64,000 nucleotides of DNA from the NCBI GenBank assembly GCA_019915135.1, contig JAHLMK010000018.1:62001-126000 (forward strand). Direction: 5' to 3'. The translations under genes were made by a program, and so were the position numbers. This stretch comes from Strobilurus pachycystidiatus (lineage: Eukaryota; Basidiomycota; Agaricomycetes; Agaricales; Physalacriaceae). Position 1 is the first letter of the stretch. Each line of letters begins with the position of its first letter. Shown one piece after another: positions 33,564-47,151 of the stretch. Under the pieces are notes generated by a model. That model ran no database searches. It worked only from the letters and a program-made list of their open reading frames with translations, and was not told the origin of the DNA.

Positions 33564-34365
33564 GACCCCCGCCGCTCCCCAGCCGCTCCCTCGTTGTCAT
33601 TGTCATCCCGCCATCTGTCCCGATTTCCCGCCCGCCATCCCGCCCGCCATTATTTACACCACCCGCTACCTGACCAAATATGTCTATGTAATGCCCAGAA
33701 CTCATCCATAGCTCACACCAGAATACACTGAATAATATTGTGATCGGAAGATGGGAGACAACGCCGGGAATCTGGTTTGTGGTCGATCATTACAGTCTTC
33801 GGGGAATCGGGTTATAAAATATAGCACATATAATCGAGAGAGAGAAGTTTCCAAACAATACACTAGGTATTTGAATTCATGCTATTTGACTACGCGACGG
33901 TACTTGAAGGAGAGGAAACCCTTTGCACGACATGATGACCGCTATCGTTCTTGGTTGCGAGAAAGCGCTCGTGGCGGGTGACCAGGGTCCAGGCACATCT
34001 GCACCGTTTCGGAACAGTGCTCCAAGAAGACTATAATATTGAGCGCCGTCGATCACGCTCTTTGGTACAGTAGATGATACCATCCCACCGCTCTGGAGAA
34101 CGGTAGTTAGAGACCATGAGGGTGGGGTTAGGTTTTCGTTGCATCGGTCCGACGGAATCTCACTTCGTGAGATTCAAGCGGCTGGAGCCCTAACCCTAGT
34201 TAGAGGCCGGAGTTTTCCGGAAATCCGTATCTACCAGCATGCCGCCCTTTACCGTGGTAATTTGAGCAAGGCGCCACAGTGCAAATGAGGGACCGACGGG
34301 CACAGCGGCGGTGCAAACGACGACAAGAACGGCGGCGGCAGCGACGATGATGGGCACAAATAAGG

Positions 34366-34474
34366 CACAAAAGTCAAGAGCATGACATAATAGACCGGAC
34401 CTCGGCCATGAAATGCGGATGTGTGACAACGGTATGCGAAATTTAATCCTGACCCTTCCTGGACACCGTATTCG
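34366..34474 (-). repeat. Inverted repeat arm B (right)
   Basis: Reverse-complement partner of 33455-33563. The span between the arms has no transposase-like frame, so a non-autonomous foldback element is possible. Confidence 0.7.
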
Positions 34475-35040
34475 GTGATCGAGAAGACGACTCTCGGCTC
34501 GGGGAAGCCTGCGCCAAGCCGAACTTGTGGTTCGGCAGTTGCCGGCTACCCCTGGGCCTTTTAATATCTTGGTCTTGGCACTCGACCTGCGCTCGCCGCT
34601 CGTCGCTCGACCTTGCTAATCTCTAATTCCTCTGAGTGTCCGAGGGCCGGGCATACCTCCTCGGTCAATTGAATCATCGCACTCACATAGTGCCACCACA
34701 GCACCACCGTGACCTCGACTCAATACGCGAATCTATTGGAACCCATGCTGATATTCTGGTCCCAATCCACTTGCGGTATAGAATTGTGTTGAGAGAGTGC
34801 TACCCGCATGCGTAAAACATGTGGAGGACGTCTAGATAAGCACACCACAACGACACGGCCTCGTTTCTTTCCGCAGCTGTCATCTTTGGTGTCTCGCGGC
34901 TCGCCTCATTGACAGACCATCCGCTCGAAGTCAAAATATACAACGCCAGACCGCTGACGCTGGCATGTGCACTCTATTACAGTATTTCAGCTACACAATC
35001 GAAACAAAGAGAATAACGCGTGGATAGATCTAGGGCCGTG

Positions 35041-36134
35041 TCAATTGAGCATACTCTTTATGCTCATTTTGAGCCTGGCGGGTGGCGGACGCGGTGAAGA
35101 CGAGAATGGGTCATGCGGCGGGGTGATTTCTGAATCTTTCTCCGGCCCCAAGACAGGCAGCGATGGCCCTGTGGATGTATCATTCACATGCATATGCTGT
35201 CGCCTTCTCTTGAGTGGAGGAAGTGGAGGGTTATTGGTCGGAGAGTTGAGCTGTTGCTGAGACTCCCGTTCCCGTTCCAGGACGCTTTTCCTGTCTCGCA
35301 CAGACTTCCGCGTCCATATCTTGATGCCCTGTTCTGCAAAAGCGCATGAGAGGACAGTAGATTCTGCAGGCGCAGGTGATAGTCAGCGACGATGTAGGAC
35401 GGCTAACGGGGGGGACAAGCGTTACTGACTCTGCATCCCCGAGAACTTCCTACTCTTGTACACCTCGAACACATTCGAATGGATGTGGTCCTTGTAGACG
35501 TTCTGTCCCCTTTAAGTGCACAATCAAAATTAGCACGCATTCGAGCTACAGCACAAGACGTACGCGACGACCTCATAGAGTGTGCACCGCAATCGATACC
35601 TCCCCTCAGCTCTTACGCCCAATTCCGGGAAAATGAAGAAACCCCCCGGGATCATGCCATTCTCAGGGTCTTTGAGAATGTGGAGGGAGGAGACGACGGA
35701 ACCGACAGTCAGGCGCGTGGCGGGGAGGTCCTACGGAGAAGAAGAGGAAGTTTGTCAGCTAAGGAATATGGTATCGCACGTCTGTGTTTGAGTACTGGAT
35801 TCAAAAAGAAAATGGACTCACCGTCGAGGGCCCAACTTGCAGCGAAAAGAGCTCTTGAGCAACGTCGTCCGGTTTCGTAAGGCCTACAAACATGTAGTAG
35901 TTTGGGTTTTGGATAAAGTGCGACCCATGGACGTCTATACTGGGGTGTGCGATTTCCAGCTGGACGATGGGAGGAGGGTCGATGGGGCGGCGGTCTGTCG
36001 ATGCTAAGTGTATAGTCAGTTCTTACTAGTTCTTATTTAGAAACGAAGAGTAAATGACGACGCAACGCACAAGTGCATAACCTCGAATGCTTGGGCTCTT
36101 GACGCATGGTCAACTTGTACTTGAGCTCAGTCAT
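35041..36134 (-). CDS. Velvet-domain transcription factor (VosA/VelC/VelB family)
   Basis: Five exons (36134-36071, 36003-35822, 35730-35564, 35509-35430, 35363-35041) join in phase to 271 aa. The velvet domain spans about residues 5-190: RQEPKHSRLC, then the hallmark DRRPIDPPPIVQLE, HFIQNPNYYMFVGL, SSLHILKDPENGMIPGGFFIF, RYRLRCTLYEV, and the terminal YKSRKFSGMQ followed by FAEQGIKIWTRK. The tail is Pro/Ser-rich with the basic cluster PPLKRRRQ, a likely nuclear localisation signal. Family knowledge: velvet proteins bind DNA as homo- or heterodimers and couple development to secondary metabolism in fungi. The fusion residue at the last splice is Lys where Glu is common. The exact subfamily cannot be settled here. 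Confidence 0.92.
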
Positions 36135-37420
36135 GCCTCCAGCACATCAAGGGGGAGATAATTCTAAGGGGGTGATACGCGCCGAAGGAAGGGCACGACA
36201 TCGGATTCACTGCAGGCTTTAAGGAGAGTGGCGACATCCGGCTCCGTTTATCAGGAGACGTGTACCGAGAATGTGGTACACGGCGGCCGTGGTGCTGCGG
36301 ATTGCTGGAACGTGCACCAAACGAATGGCGAGTCTCATTTCACCATCTTGAAAAGTCTTGGCTCCTGATGTGCCCTGCCAGTGCCATGCGGAATGAACTC
36401 GGGCTGGGTTGGAGCTGAATTGACTTCTGCCTGAGCCTCGAGGAATCGAATGACGCTGGGTTACCCACAACATCGCTGATGCATTCCTGGATGGATGTAT
36501 CGTTCGAATTTCAAATAGGATGGCCAGGAGGCAGGCACGGCCCGGGCTAAGACTAAGGCAGCAAAACGTAATTGCGCACAGACCCGCACACGTGACCGTC
36601 TGGCTGCCATAAAGCGCAGAAATTCGCACGCATTTTTTCTTCGATCTTTCCACAATCAAAATCGCCAGTGATGATAATCCAGGTGCAAGTCTACGAGCTC
36701 GACCCCTCCTTACGGAGTGCGGTCGGCGGTGACGACGCCCGCTCGGCACCACAACCTTGTTTATTCAAAGGGGCGGGCCCAAGCGATGGATCTGACGGCG
36801 TCCAAGATGTGGAATTTGTGCGCGCTCTTTTTCCCTCCTCCGTTGTCCCGATACATCCTCGATACATCCGTCTACCCTACAGTCGATCACGCTATGTACT
36901 GTGTTTTTCAATGAAAACCCTCCGGTCTCAAACATAGTGCCATCACCTTACTATGCCCAGCCAGCGCCCACCTCAAGTGTTTGCCCGCCTGTCCGATCCT
37001 CGGACATGAAGCCCTTGGAGCCTGTGTCACTTTGATTTACGCGACGCGTCAAGTCAGTCCAACGATTGCTCACTTGTTATGCGAACGAACGACGACGACA
37101 AGTCTTTTCTTTTTATCTCTCAACGCTCGTAACCCGCGCCCAGTGCGTAGCATCGTGACCTCTCCGCTACAAATCATACTCTCCTGCGATCTGATGGACT
37201 TCAAGTGTCCAACGCGCACCATATGTCCTCAACAACCATGGCGAAACTCGCTGCACCAGTTGTCCGCACCGGCGCAAGCTTCGGTGCTGACTACAGCTAC
37301 AGCGGCCGGCTTCGCTGGGACACTTGACGTGCCGAACTTGCTACTTAAAACCTCAAGTAGATCGAATCGTGCACCGAATTAGAATCATGGGCGCTTCGAT
37401 TCTCTGGCAGTGGTAGTCTG
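36135..37420. other. Upstream region of the velvet gene
   Basis: No supported gene. Frames on both strands are low-quality. A 34-codon frame at about 37225 (MSSTTMAKLAAPVVRTGASF...) is too short to judge. Confidence 0.35.
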
Positions 37421-38265
37421 GTCGTGGACATGTAGCCCAACGCTCACGTCATGCACATATTGTGCTTTTTTATCCCAAGGAGAATGTCAAAGCTTACAGA
37501 ACATATCCGTGGCGACAACTGGCGAGAAGATGGACCAGGCTTCATACTAATGATGACTACGAGCAAATGTGCGCAAGTAGCTCACATGCTTGCGTGCCTA
37601 TAGAAGGTTGCGATTCCTCTTTCAATGTTTTGTCGTCTTCATCAGAGCCGTTCAGGCTCGACGTCAGAATACGTACATCTTGGAATGTAAGGACGACTCA
37701 CGGAAGACAAAAGTGTGCCGTGTGTCTCGAGTGAACCCTGGGGCGAGAAAACATCTCACAATTGACGGGCCTGCTTCAAGTCAGTCATGATCGAGTACTA
37801 GTAGTGGACATGTAGCCCAACGCTCACGTCATGCACAGTAAGTGATAAGAAAAAGGATTTTGCTTCAAGCAGATTCGAAAGCTTGCAGAACACCGCGGTG
37901 GCGACAACTCGCGGGAAGATGGAATGCGCTTTATCACAAAGACGATTGCGAGTAACTGTGCGCAAGTAGCTCACCATACTTGCGTCCATGAAAGCGATGC
38001 GATTGCTCTTTTGACGTTTTGTCGGTCCGAGTCATGGCAATGTTCGTGAGAGTCCATCAGACCTCAAGGAGGAGTGAGGTATAAACTCTGAGTCTTCATG
38101 ATTGTGTGAGACATATTTCTCACGTCTCTGAACTCGACGATGCGCTCAAGCTCTGTGTGCATTCACGATGATGAAGTTTGAACCACTGTGCGCGAGTAGC
38201 TCACCTACTCGCATGCATAGCATGGGGGGCATGTCGTTTACCGTTTTGAGGCCGTTCTGCCAGTT
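37420..38265. repeat. Tandem repeat, two full units and one partial
   Basis: Units at about 37424-37640 and 37800-38030 share GTGGACATGTAGCCCAACGC, TCACGTCATGCACA, GTGGCGACAACT and TGTGCGCAAGTAGCTCAC. A third, partial unit covers about 38140-38265. Each carries the 8-mer GTAGCTCA (37577, 37966, 38196). Related sequence recurs at 60.65 kb. No coding potential is seen. Confidence 0.7.
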
Positions 38266-39438
38266 TTCGTCGGTCTTCAGAACCCTGAGGCACTTGATCA
38301 AGACACTTGAGGATGAGACCTGAGCTCACCAATTCAGCGTCTCTGGATTGATGGGTGCGACCGGACTCTAATCTTCCGTCTTCCTAGCTAAGCCCACAAA
38401 GAGCAAGAATTAGCCTAATTCAAGGGAGTAGAGTTGCGCAGTAGCTATAACTTCAACTCGTTAGCGGAAGGATCAAAGTTTTTTTGCTTCAAGTTGGACA
38501 AATCGACTCACATGGCTAGGCGGGGCGACGCGGGTGTATACCTAGAAGAAATGCAAAGTGTACAGTCAATGGCCCATTGCTATGGAGACTCGTATGTGGC
38601 TCAACATCCACGTCGACCAGTCATAAGCCACATGAACGCATCTAAGATAGTGTTCACGGGGATGACACTTGCGCAGGTGCGCGCATCCGAATACCGGCTT
38701 TTCTGCTCCGTGAGACCCAGAGAAGCGTAAATCAACATTGAGGATTTTCCCGCTGGTCCGCTAACAAACGCTGATCTGATGATCACGTCGGCGGGCGACG
38801 CAGTGATGTACGAGATGTGCGCCACTGAGCTCTAGTTTTCTGTCACTGGATTCAGGGCGATGTTTGAGAGAGCTTTGACTTTCCACCTTGAAGCGTCATC
38901 CCAGACGCGCCCAAAACCGAAACACCTCTAAGCCTGAGCAGCGTGAAGGAAAGGTTTAGATGATAGCTTTAGTATCGGACCAGCGTGGAAGACGGGATTG
39001 AGCTGAGCGCAAACTAAGCAATTCAATAGCCACGCGAGACACAGAATACTTGAGGGAAGGAAGGAGGAGATCCGGGTGTCTGCCTCGGTGTATGGATCAG
39101 GAGAGGCGATTATGAAACGATTGTTGGTGGCGATGCTCAGCCAATCATTCTTACTTATGTAAGACCATCAAACGTACATACTGATATTCACAGTGATAGT
39201 AGGTTCATCGGCAGCCGTTCGGGTTTGCTCGCTCCTGGCTCGCTGGACGCGTGGGCGCTCGACGACCGATACCTTTGCCTCCGTGTTGCTTGATGGCAAG
39301 GAATTGAAAATATAAAAATAGCTGCTGATCCCTGCGCCTAATTTGAAATGTCACGCGGCTCAACAGGGGCGCCAGACGCTTTCGCACAGGTCTCTCTCTC
39401 TCTCCCACAACCCAACACACCGCTACCCAGTCGTTCCT
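38266..39438. other. Intergenic region
   Basis: No supported gene. Contains one further GCGCAGTAGCTAT stretch near 38438, a diverged relative of the repeat to its left, and a CT-rich run (39391-39410) upstream of the GPI-protein gene. Confidence 0.35.
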
Positions 39439-39445
39439 TATAAAA
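39439..39445 (+). promoter_or_regulatory. TATA box of the Kre9/Knh1-like gene
   Basis: TATAAAA lies 159 bp upstream of the ATG at 39598, after a CT-rich stretch (39391-39410) and followed by a pyrimidine-rich leader. Confidence 0.55.
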
Positions 39446-39597
39446 CCCCGGTCTTTTTCGTTTCGCACTAAAACCATTCCCCTTCTCAACGTTCGCATTC
39501 TTTTCTTGCGCTGCTTCGTTTTTGCTTACCCGTCCTGTTCTCGTCTCTCGCTGACAGACATCTTTTTTGCACCTTCCAACCTACCCCACATTCCAAG

Positions 39598-40474
39598 ATG
39601 ATCTCAACTGCTCTCCTGCTCGCTGCAGCCGTCTCCTACGTCTCTGCCGACGTCACCCCGACGGCGCCAGGCGGTTCGGACGTTTTCAAGGAGGGCTCAA
39701 CGTGCACTACTTCGTGGAAGGGCGACGCCTCTGGCGACTGGTCAGGCATGGCCATCCAGCTGATGAGTGGAGATAACTGGGCGATGGTGCCCGTTACCAG
39801 TGAGTCTTCGCCCTTTTCACGCGCCCATCCCATTGCTCCGTTCCTTTCCACGACACTGCGAGATGCTAATCAAAACTTCCATCAGCTGTCGCAACGGACC
39901 AAGACGGCAACACCGACGGCACCTTCTCGTATACCTGCCCAGAGGTGCGCTCCCTTACTGTCCTTCCATCTACATCTAATGTATATGGCAGGTCACCCCC
40001 AACTCCGCCATCTACTTCTACCAATTCACCGCCCCCGGCGCGAGCAACACGACCTGGACGACGCGCTGGACCCTCGCCGCCGCTGACGGCAGCACAACCG
40101 AGCCGGCCAACAGCACTCAACCCGACGGCTCTGCCATCCCCTGGGGCGTCGGCGAGCTCGATGACCAGAGTGCGGTCGTTGCTCCCCCTTCGTTCGCTAC
40201 CGGCTCCGCTTCGGGCTCTGTGTCTGCCGCCACGACCGCGGCTACAACGACGGCTAGTGGAAGCGGAAGCGGAAGCGGCAGCCCGGTCGTGACGGACTCT
40301 GTCGTTGAGACTACTACGAGGGTGCGCTCCACGACGGCGGCGAGCGATGCATCTGTCACCAAGTCGGACAGTGCTGCTGCCGCTAGCACGACCAGTAACA
40401 GCAACAGCGCTGCCTCCGTCAAGGCTAGCGGCTTGGTTGCGCTCATCGGTGCAGCTATCGCATTGGTGCTCTAA
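39598..40474 (+). CDS. Kre9/Knh1-like Ser/Thr-rich GPI-anchored cell-wall protein
   Basis: Exons 39598-39799, 39886-39944 and 39992-40474 give 247 aa. A signal peptide (1-17, MISTALLLAAAVSYVSA) is followed by a domain of about 110 residues (DVTPTAPGGSDVFKEGSTC, W..D..G.W..M.IQLM and VTPNSAIYFYQFTAPG) matching the Ser-Thr-rich GPI-anchored membrane family related to the yeast Kre9/Knh1 N-terminus. Residues 150-225 are Ser/Thr/Ala/Gly-rich, a likely heavily O-glycosylated stalk including a (GS)n run, and the C-terminal 20 residues are hydrophobic after a small-residue site, as for GPI attachment. Role in the cell wall is inferred from the family. Confidence 0.85.
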
Positions 40475-40699
40475 GCATTGTCCCTCCCCTCCCTCTCCCC
40501 TCCCTTTCGCACGAGCTGTACGACTCGCAATCACTGGCATGACCCCGGATCGCATCATCTATATCGTCCATTGGACAATGGACACTTTATTCCCCTATTT
40601 ATAAACCAGATTTATTAAGTAGGGTGTTCGCTTTTCTTTCTATCCTGTGCGAGACGAGTAATCTCATCGGTTTTTATTTTTGGGCATACACAGAACGTT

Positions 40700-41438
40700 T
40701 TAATGGGGTTTGCGTCCTGGTTTGAAGAAGACAGACTCGTTGGCGGGCTTGAAAGGCCGTATGTGGTCGCTATCGATCCATGCGTCTGATTTCCGCGAAC
40801 GGATGACCACATGGAATAGTAAGTGGTAAGAATCTGGTGTCGTTACATGGGGGAGGACTGGGCGAACACAATGTATTAGAAATCAGTGGCGAGATGGTTA
40901 CCGCGATTTCGCGAGGTCTAGGTGAGCGATGGCAATCTTCTCAACGTATGGTAAGAATCTAACATTTAATGTCAGTGTCAATTCCTGTCGTCCGCAACAC
41001 ATTCTTGACGCCTCAGACCCTTAGACGTCGACGCCTCTACACTTGAGATTAATGAATCCGAAGTACACACCGGGTTTGACTCGTTTCAAGGGCTCACGTT
41101 CAAAACCTGGAGGGAAGTACAGTCGCACTTTTCCTTGGGCACGGCTGTTCGATTGGCCTGACTGCGTCAAATGCGTTCTCTCCCTCGCTACCTGGTCTTC
41201 CTACGGTTCACAGTTTTTAGGAAGCAATCAGTGGACGCGAAGGTTCAGAACGGCGGGCATCAGGCCACGCGATGGTTGGCGTTCCCTACAATGATGCGGA
41301 GAATGCTCGCGCCGTCGTGTCCGCGCGCGCCGAATCTTGAACAAACGACTTGTAGGACGGAATTTGGTTCAAGTACGGCAGCGCGTCGAGAGCTGAGAAG
41401 AAACATTGGGAACACAAATCAGGCAGTCCCCAGAGCAT
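40700..41438 (-). CDS. Possible multi-exon gene, exons not fully resolved
   Basis: Three protein-like minus-strand segments lie in order: from the ATG at 41438 about 50 codons (MLWGLPDLCSQCFFSALDAL...) to 41286; about 41130-41035 (VRLYFPPGFEREPLKRVKPG then VYFGFINL); and a last one near 40815 to the TAA at 40700 (VVIRSRKSDAWIDSDHIRPF). Each segment is below the size at which open frames stand out and I could not determine the splice joins. The last resembles the end of a PWWP-like or chromatin-binding module (AWID..HIRPF), which is a weak impression only. Confidence 0.35.
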
Positions 41439-41552
41439 GGTGATGAAGTGGACACGAACGGCGCGGCGTACATGTATGTGGACAGAAGTTACGGCACTGA
41501 TCGCTTATTTTGTTCTCGCTTTTGACCGGCATCCTCCATATCTCCCCCCTCC

Positions 41553-43074
41553 ATGTATCCATCCGCTGCGACTGGCACCCTTCCCATCGAGTTGGAATTT
41601 CCCCGGACTTTTTTCCCGACATGTGGAGGCCTTGCGAACTGGCTTGCAACACCCTTTGGTCCGGACAACCGTGCACAGGGTGGACTCCAAATCGGAGATA
41701 TCTTCGTCCAGGTCTCGGACAGGGGAGGTTTTGCGTACAACATAATCCTGCCCGCCGACCACCCCAGGAATTTTCGTGCACCTAAGGGATTCAAACCCAT
41801 GATCGACTTTGACGCCAGTACGGACGTGACAAGCACGCCGAATGCTTTTGTGGCTCCAGCTCTGTATGGTGGGACGAATGATCCTGAAAAGCCGTTGCGT
41901 ATGGAACTACGGTGCGTTGCAGTTGTGTGTCCTTGCATCTTTCTGCAGGTGTGAATACATGCCCTGATAGCGGAGACTCGGATCCAAACCACTACGTCGT
42001 AACAAGTGATGCTCAAATGGGCGCCATGTTCGTTCTACCGTTTGGTGGTTCATCTTACGAATGCACTCCGTCAGGCAAGGAGAAGATACTACGTTATGCG
42101 TTCGCGCATGGCCGGGAGATACACCATCATGTCATGGACCTCAACTACGAATGGTCGAACGGCGAGATCTGCATCGTCACGGGCTGCGAGAAGACACCCT
42201 ACTGGGCTGCAGCGTTTTTTTGCAACGAGAATTCGGATGCTGGGTTCTCGCTGAATGTCACCATTCCAGAGTCCCGAGACGCAGGATACGAGGCGATTTT
42301 CTCTTATGATCATGTCCCCCGCGGGGAACGACGGATGCAGTCGCATCAGATTGGATCTCGTGATTACCGACTGGGCGGGGAGGTGAACTGCCTCGCGTAT
42401 CGTGCGCTTCGTCTGTCGATTCAGCCGTATGACTTCAACACGATCTTCGCGATTCCTTTGGCCTCGTCCTGGAGCCGTACTCGGCTGTACTCTTTGCTAC
42501 CGGCTGCTTTTCGTCCCCCGGTGAGGTCTATACCTCATCCGAGATGGAACAAGGTATGCCAGAGTTGCTTATGATCACCAAACAAACAACTGACGAGTAC
42601 TTCCAGGCCTTTATGCCAACGAGACCAATCAACGAAATGATACACCTGTCGGCAAGTGTCTTACCTCAGAGGCGGACCTCTAACTGATCGCGTCTACGTT
42701 CAGGCTCCTCGTGTCATGATAGCAGCTGTTCATGACGACGATGTCATGGGTGTTCTCAAAGAGGTGACATTCCCGTTCAGACTGCTGAAAGAAACTCATA
42801 TCTGACAGAACGAGCTTCAACTCCCGACAAAAAAGGAGCTTCTGAAGCGTTTTATACTCAAGTACGCCGTATCTATCACTCCCGGTGAGTTCACATCTGA
42901 ATCGTCCTGGCATCGGCGACGGCCTGACAGCCACTCGTAGAGGGGGGAGCCCACCTAGTCCCGCGTGAAGAGCCAAATGGAGCCATAAGAAAAGTTGTAA
43001 GGCGTATACGGGATATGCGAACGAGACTGGGAAGACGACGCTTCGAAGTGATTGGACCTGCGGCGACCATTTGA
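41553..43074 (+). CDS. Conserved basidiomycete protein of unknown function
   Basis: Six exons (41553-41911, 41971-42553, 42607-42655, 42723-42763, 42809-42884, 42941-43074) join in phase to 413 aa. The core (about 40-300) has features such as FGPDNRAQGGLQIGDIFVQV, ILRYAFAHGREIHHHVMDLN and ICIVTGCEKTPYWAAAFF. The arrangement of an RYAFxHGREI helix followed by YxVTGCxK.xxW resembles a large Agaricomycete family of unknown function that I recall from hypothetical proteins. There is no signal peptide or membrane span. The C-terminal 40 residues are very basic (IRKVVRRIRDMRTRLGRRRF). The third and fourth exons are short and their joins are the least certain part. Confidence 0.65.
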
Positions 43075-43432
43075 TTTGTATTGCCTGTCCTTGTATACCG
43101 TATCATGTATTCTCCTCCACTCACGTAAAGTGATTGTTCGAGCAATGTCCAGTACATAGCGGGGTGGCGACGGATCAGTGATGGCAGTAATCGTAAGTGG
43201 TTACGACTGAGGGGCAAGCAACTCGAAGTACAAGAGCAGGATCTAGACAGCAACGTAGCAGCGCAAGCAAGGAAGACTGGGAGAATGAACGCAAAGCAGG
43301 AAAGGACCGCGGCTGGTACTTAGTAATATTATAAGAGAGCTAGTAGCAGACGTGGTACTCGTATGAGATTGGACGAGTAAGAAAGCAGGTTCGACGATAA
43401 TATAGCGCGACGATATAGAGGACAGTCACACG

Positions 43433-44015
43433 TCATGCACAAGACGGATAGGCTGAGAAGAAACGCGGCATTGAAGCTGTCGTAGGAGCGAGGAGCTATG
43501 AGCTCAATGTTGAGATTAGATTACACGAGCATACCTGATCTGAGAGCTCGACACTCAAGGCCGTGGCGTCACGTAGGCATGCCTTGGATTGGGTGTACAG
43601 CTTCATCGCACCGCGCGCATACGCGAAGCCACTGGTGAAGCACAGATTCTGGCGATGAAGCGTCTCTAGCTCAAGAATCCGGTCTTGGATCCTAAAGAGA
43701 CGCGTCAGATAAGCAGGTAGAGGGCATGCATGAAAGGAGAGCATACGCCTCAATACGTTCAAGTCCGTGAACACAGAAGCGAAGAGTCGCCGTGTCCTCG
43801 CGACCCGAGTCGAACCTGACCTCATTGAGATTGCGTCGTGTCTGCAACAGCATATTGCCGGCCGTGGACAAGATTTGACCTGGCCATATAGCTGGAATGA
43901 CGAGCAGATGTAGACCGAGGATTGTGTATACGATGAAGGAGAAGGGAGAGAGCGGTTTGGATAGAGCCAGGCCGAATATGCAGGCTGGGATTTGCCCCGC
44001 AACTGAGTCAGCCAT
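43433..44015 (-). CDS. Small hypothetical membrane protein
   Basis: Exons 44015-43747, 43691-43535 and 43495-43433 give 162 aa; an in-frame upstream ATG at 44066 would add 17 residues. One hydrophobic segment near residues 23-43 (SFIVYTILGLHLLVIPAIWP), then a helical charged region across the first splice (GLERIEAIQDRILELETLH). The last exon is short and the stop follows directly. No family recognised. Phase is consistent at both introns (GTATGC to TTTAG; GTATGC to CATAG). Confidence 0.55.
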
Positions 44016-44905
44016 GACCGTTTGGTTAGAAAGGATGGGCAAGTTGTTTTGAACGCTCACTATCATATAGTTTTAGTTTACGCCATTAGGCGCCCATTGA
44101 TTGGGCGCTAATCTCCGGGAAGTGCCGAGTCAGCCGATGGAGGCAGAAAGCGGTACAATGATTCTGAAGGAGGAGGAAGGCGGTGATGCAGCTGTTGTCC
44201 CATGTCCAATGCAAATGGCACAGTAATCTGTCCAGGCTAGAGTTATGTTTCTCAGGCTTTACTTCAGATGCACAACGAGCGAAGATATGAAAGGACGAGA
44301 CTGAAACCTTACGAGGCTACAGTCGATACGAAGCAACAAGCTATGCGTCCCACATTTTGAGCTGCATACTGTGTTCTGGACGCGGCGATGACGGGTGGGA
44401 CAGAGAGAGATGGAGACGAAGTGTGCAAGGAGAAAAAAAAACGTCACATGGACCGAGAGCATATGGAGCGCGTCAGGATGGCTAGGCTAACGCGCCTCAA
44501 ATCAAAGTTGAACCAGTCGGACCATAGGTGTGGTGTGTGCCGGAATGGGTATGCCAACGCGTGAGGATGCACCATATCGCGCCCTGAGCCTGAGAGTCGA
44601 TCTCGTCAAAAAGCGGAGCAAAAAAACGTTGAGTATCCTGGCCGGAAACAGTGGAAAGGGCGCACGCCAGGATGTATTTGCTAACGCGCCTCAAGATGGT
44701 GTTGCACCAGGGAATATGATGCGCATGCGCTGCCCGGTTTGAGGCTCCCAGAACCCCGCCTTTGACTACTTTTCTCCTTATTCACAAGTGCACAAACTAA
44801 GGCGTATCATACGTATAACTCAAGGAACGCAGCATGCAACGAGACAACGACCCAAGCCAACCAGCCCGACCCGAGAATCAAAGCCCAAAGACTTGAGTAG
44901 TGTAC
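44016..44905. other. Intergenic region with GCTAACGCGCCTC repeats
   Basis: Two copies of GCTAACGCGCCTCAA (44486 and 44680) sit in related surroundings (CAGGATG ... ACCAG). The same motif family recurs in the 49.2-50.5 kb repeat array. No gene supported. Confidence 0.45.

Positions 44906-47151
<2,246 letters not shown>

Larger units (their letters stand above)
33238..35040. other. Intergenic region with an inverted repeat
   Basis: Apart from the inverted-repeat arms at 33455-33563 and 34366-34474, no gene is supported. Short telomere-like runs (CCCTAACCCTA near 34187) are under two repeat units. Part of the right end is the 3' UTR of the velvet gene. Confidence 0.4.

Noticed and set aside
34183..34198. 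Telomeric repeat CCCTAACCCTA
   Set aside because: Less than two units and internal to the sequence; consistent with chance.
36219..36752. 177-codon minus-strand frame upstream of the velvet gene
   Set aside because: Arg/Ser-rich without domain pattern, lies in the expected promoter region and codon third positions show no bias.
37420..38265. CRISPR-like array
   Set aside because: Units are long, few and diverged with no short identical repeats and unique spacers; and the genome is eukaryotic.
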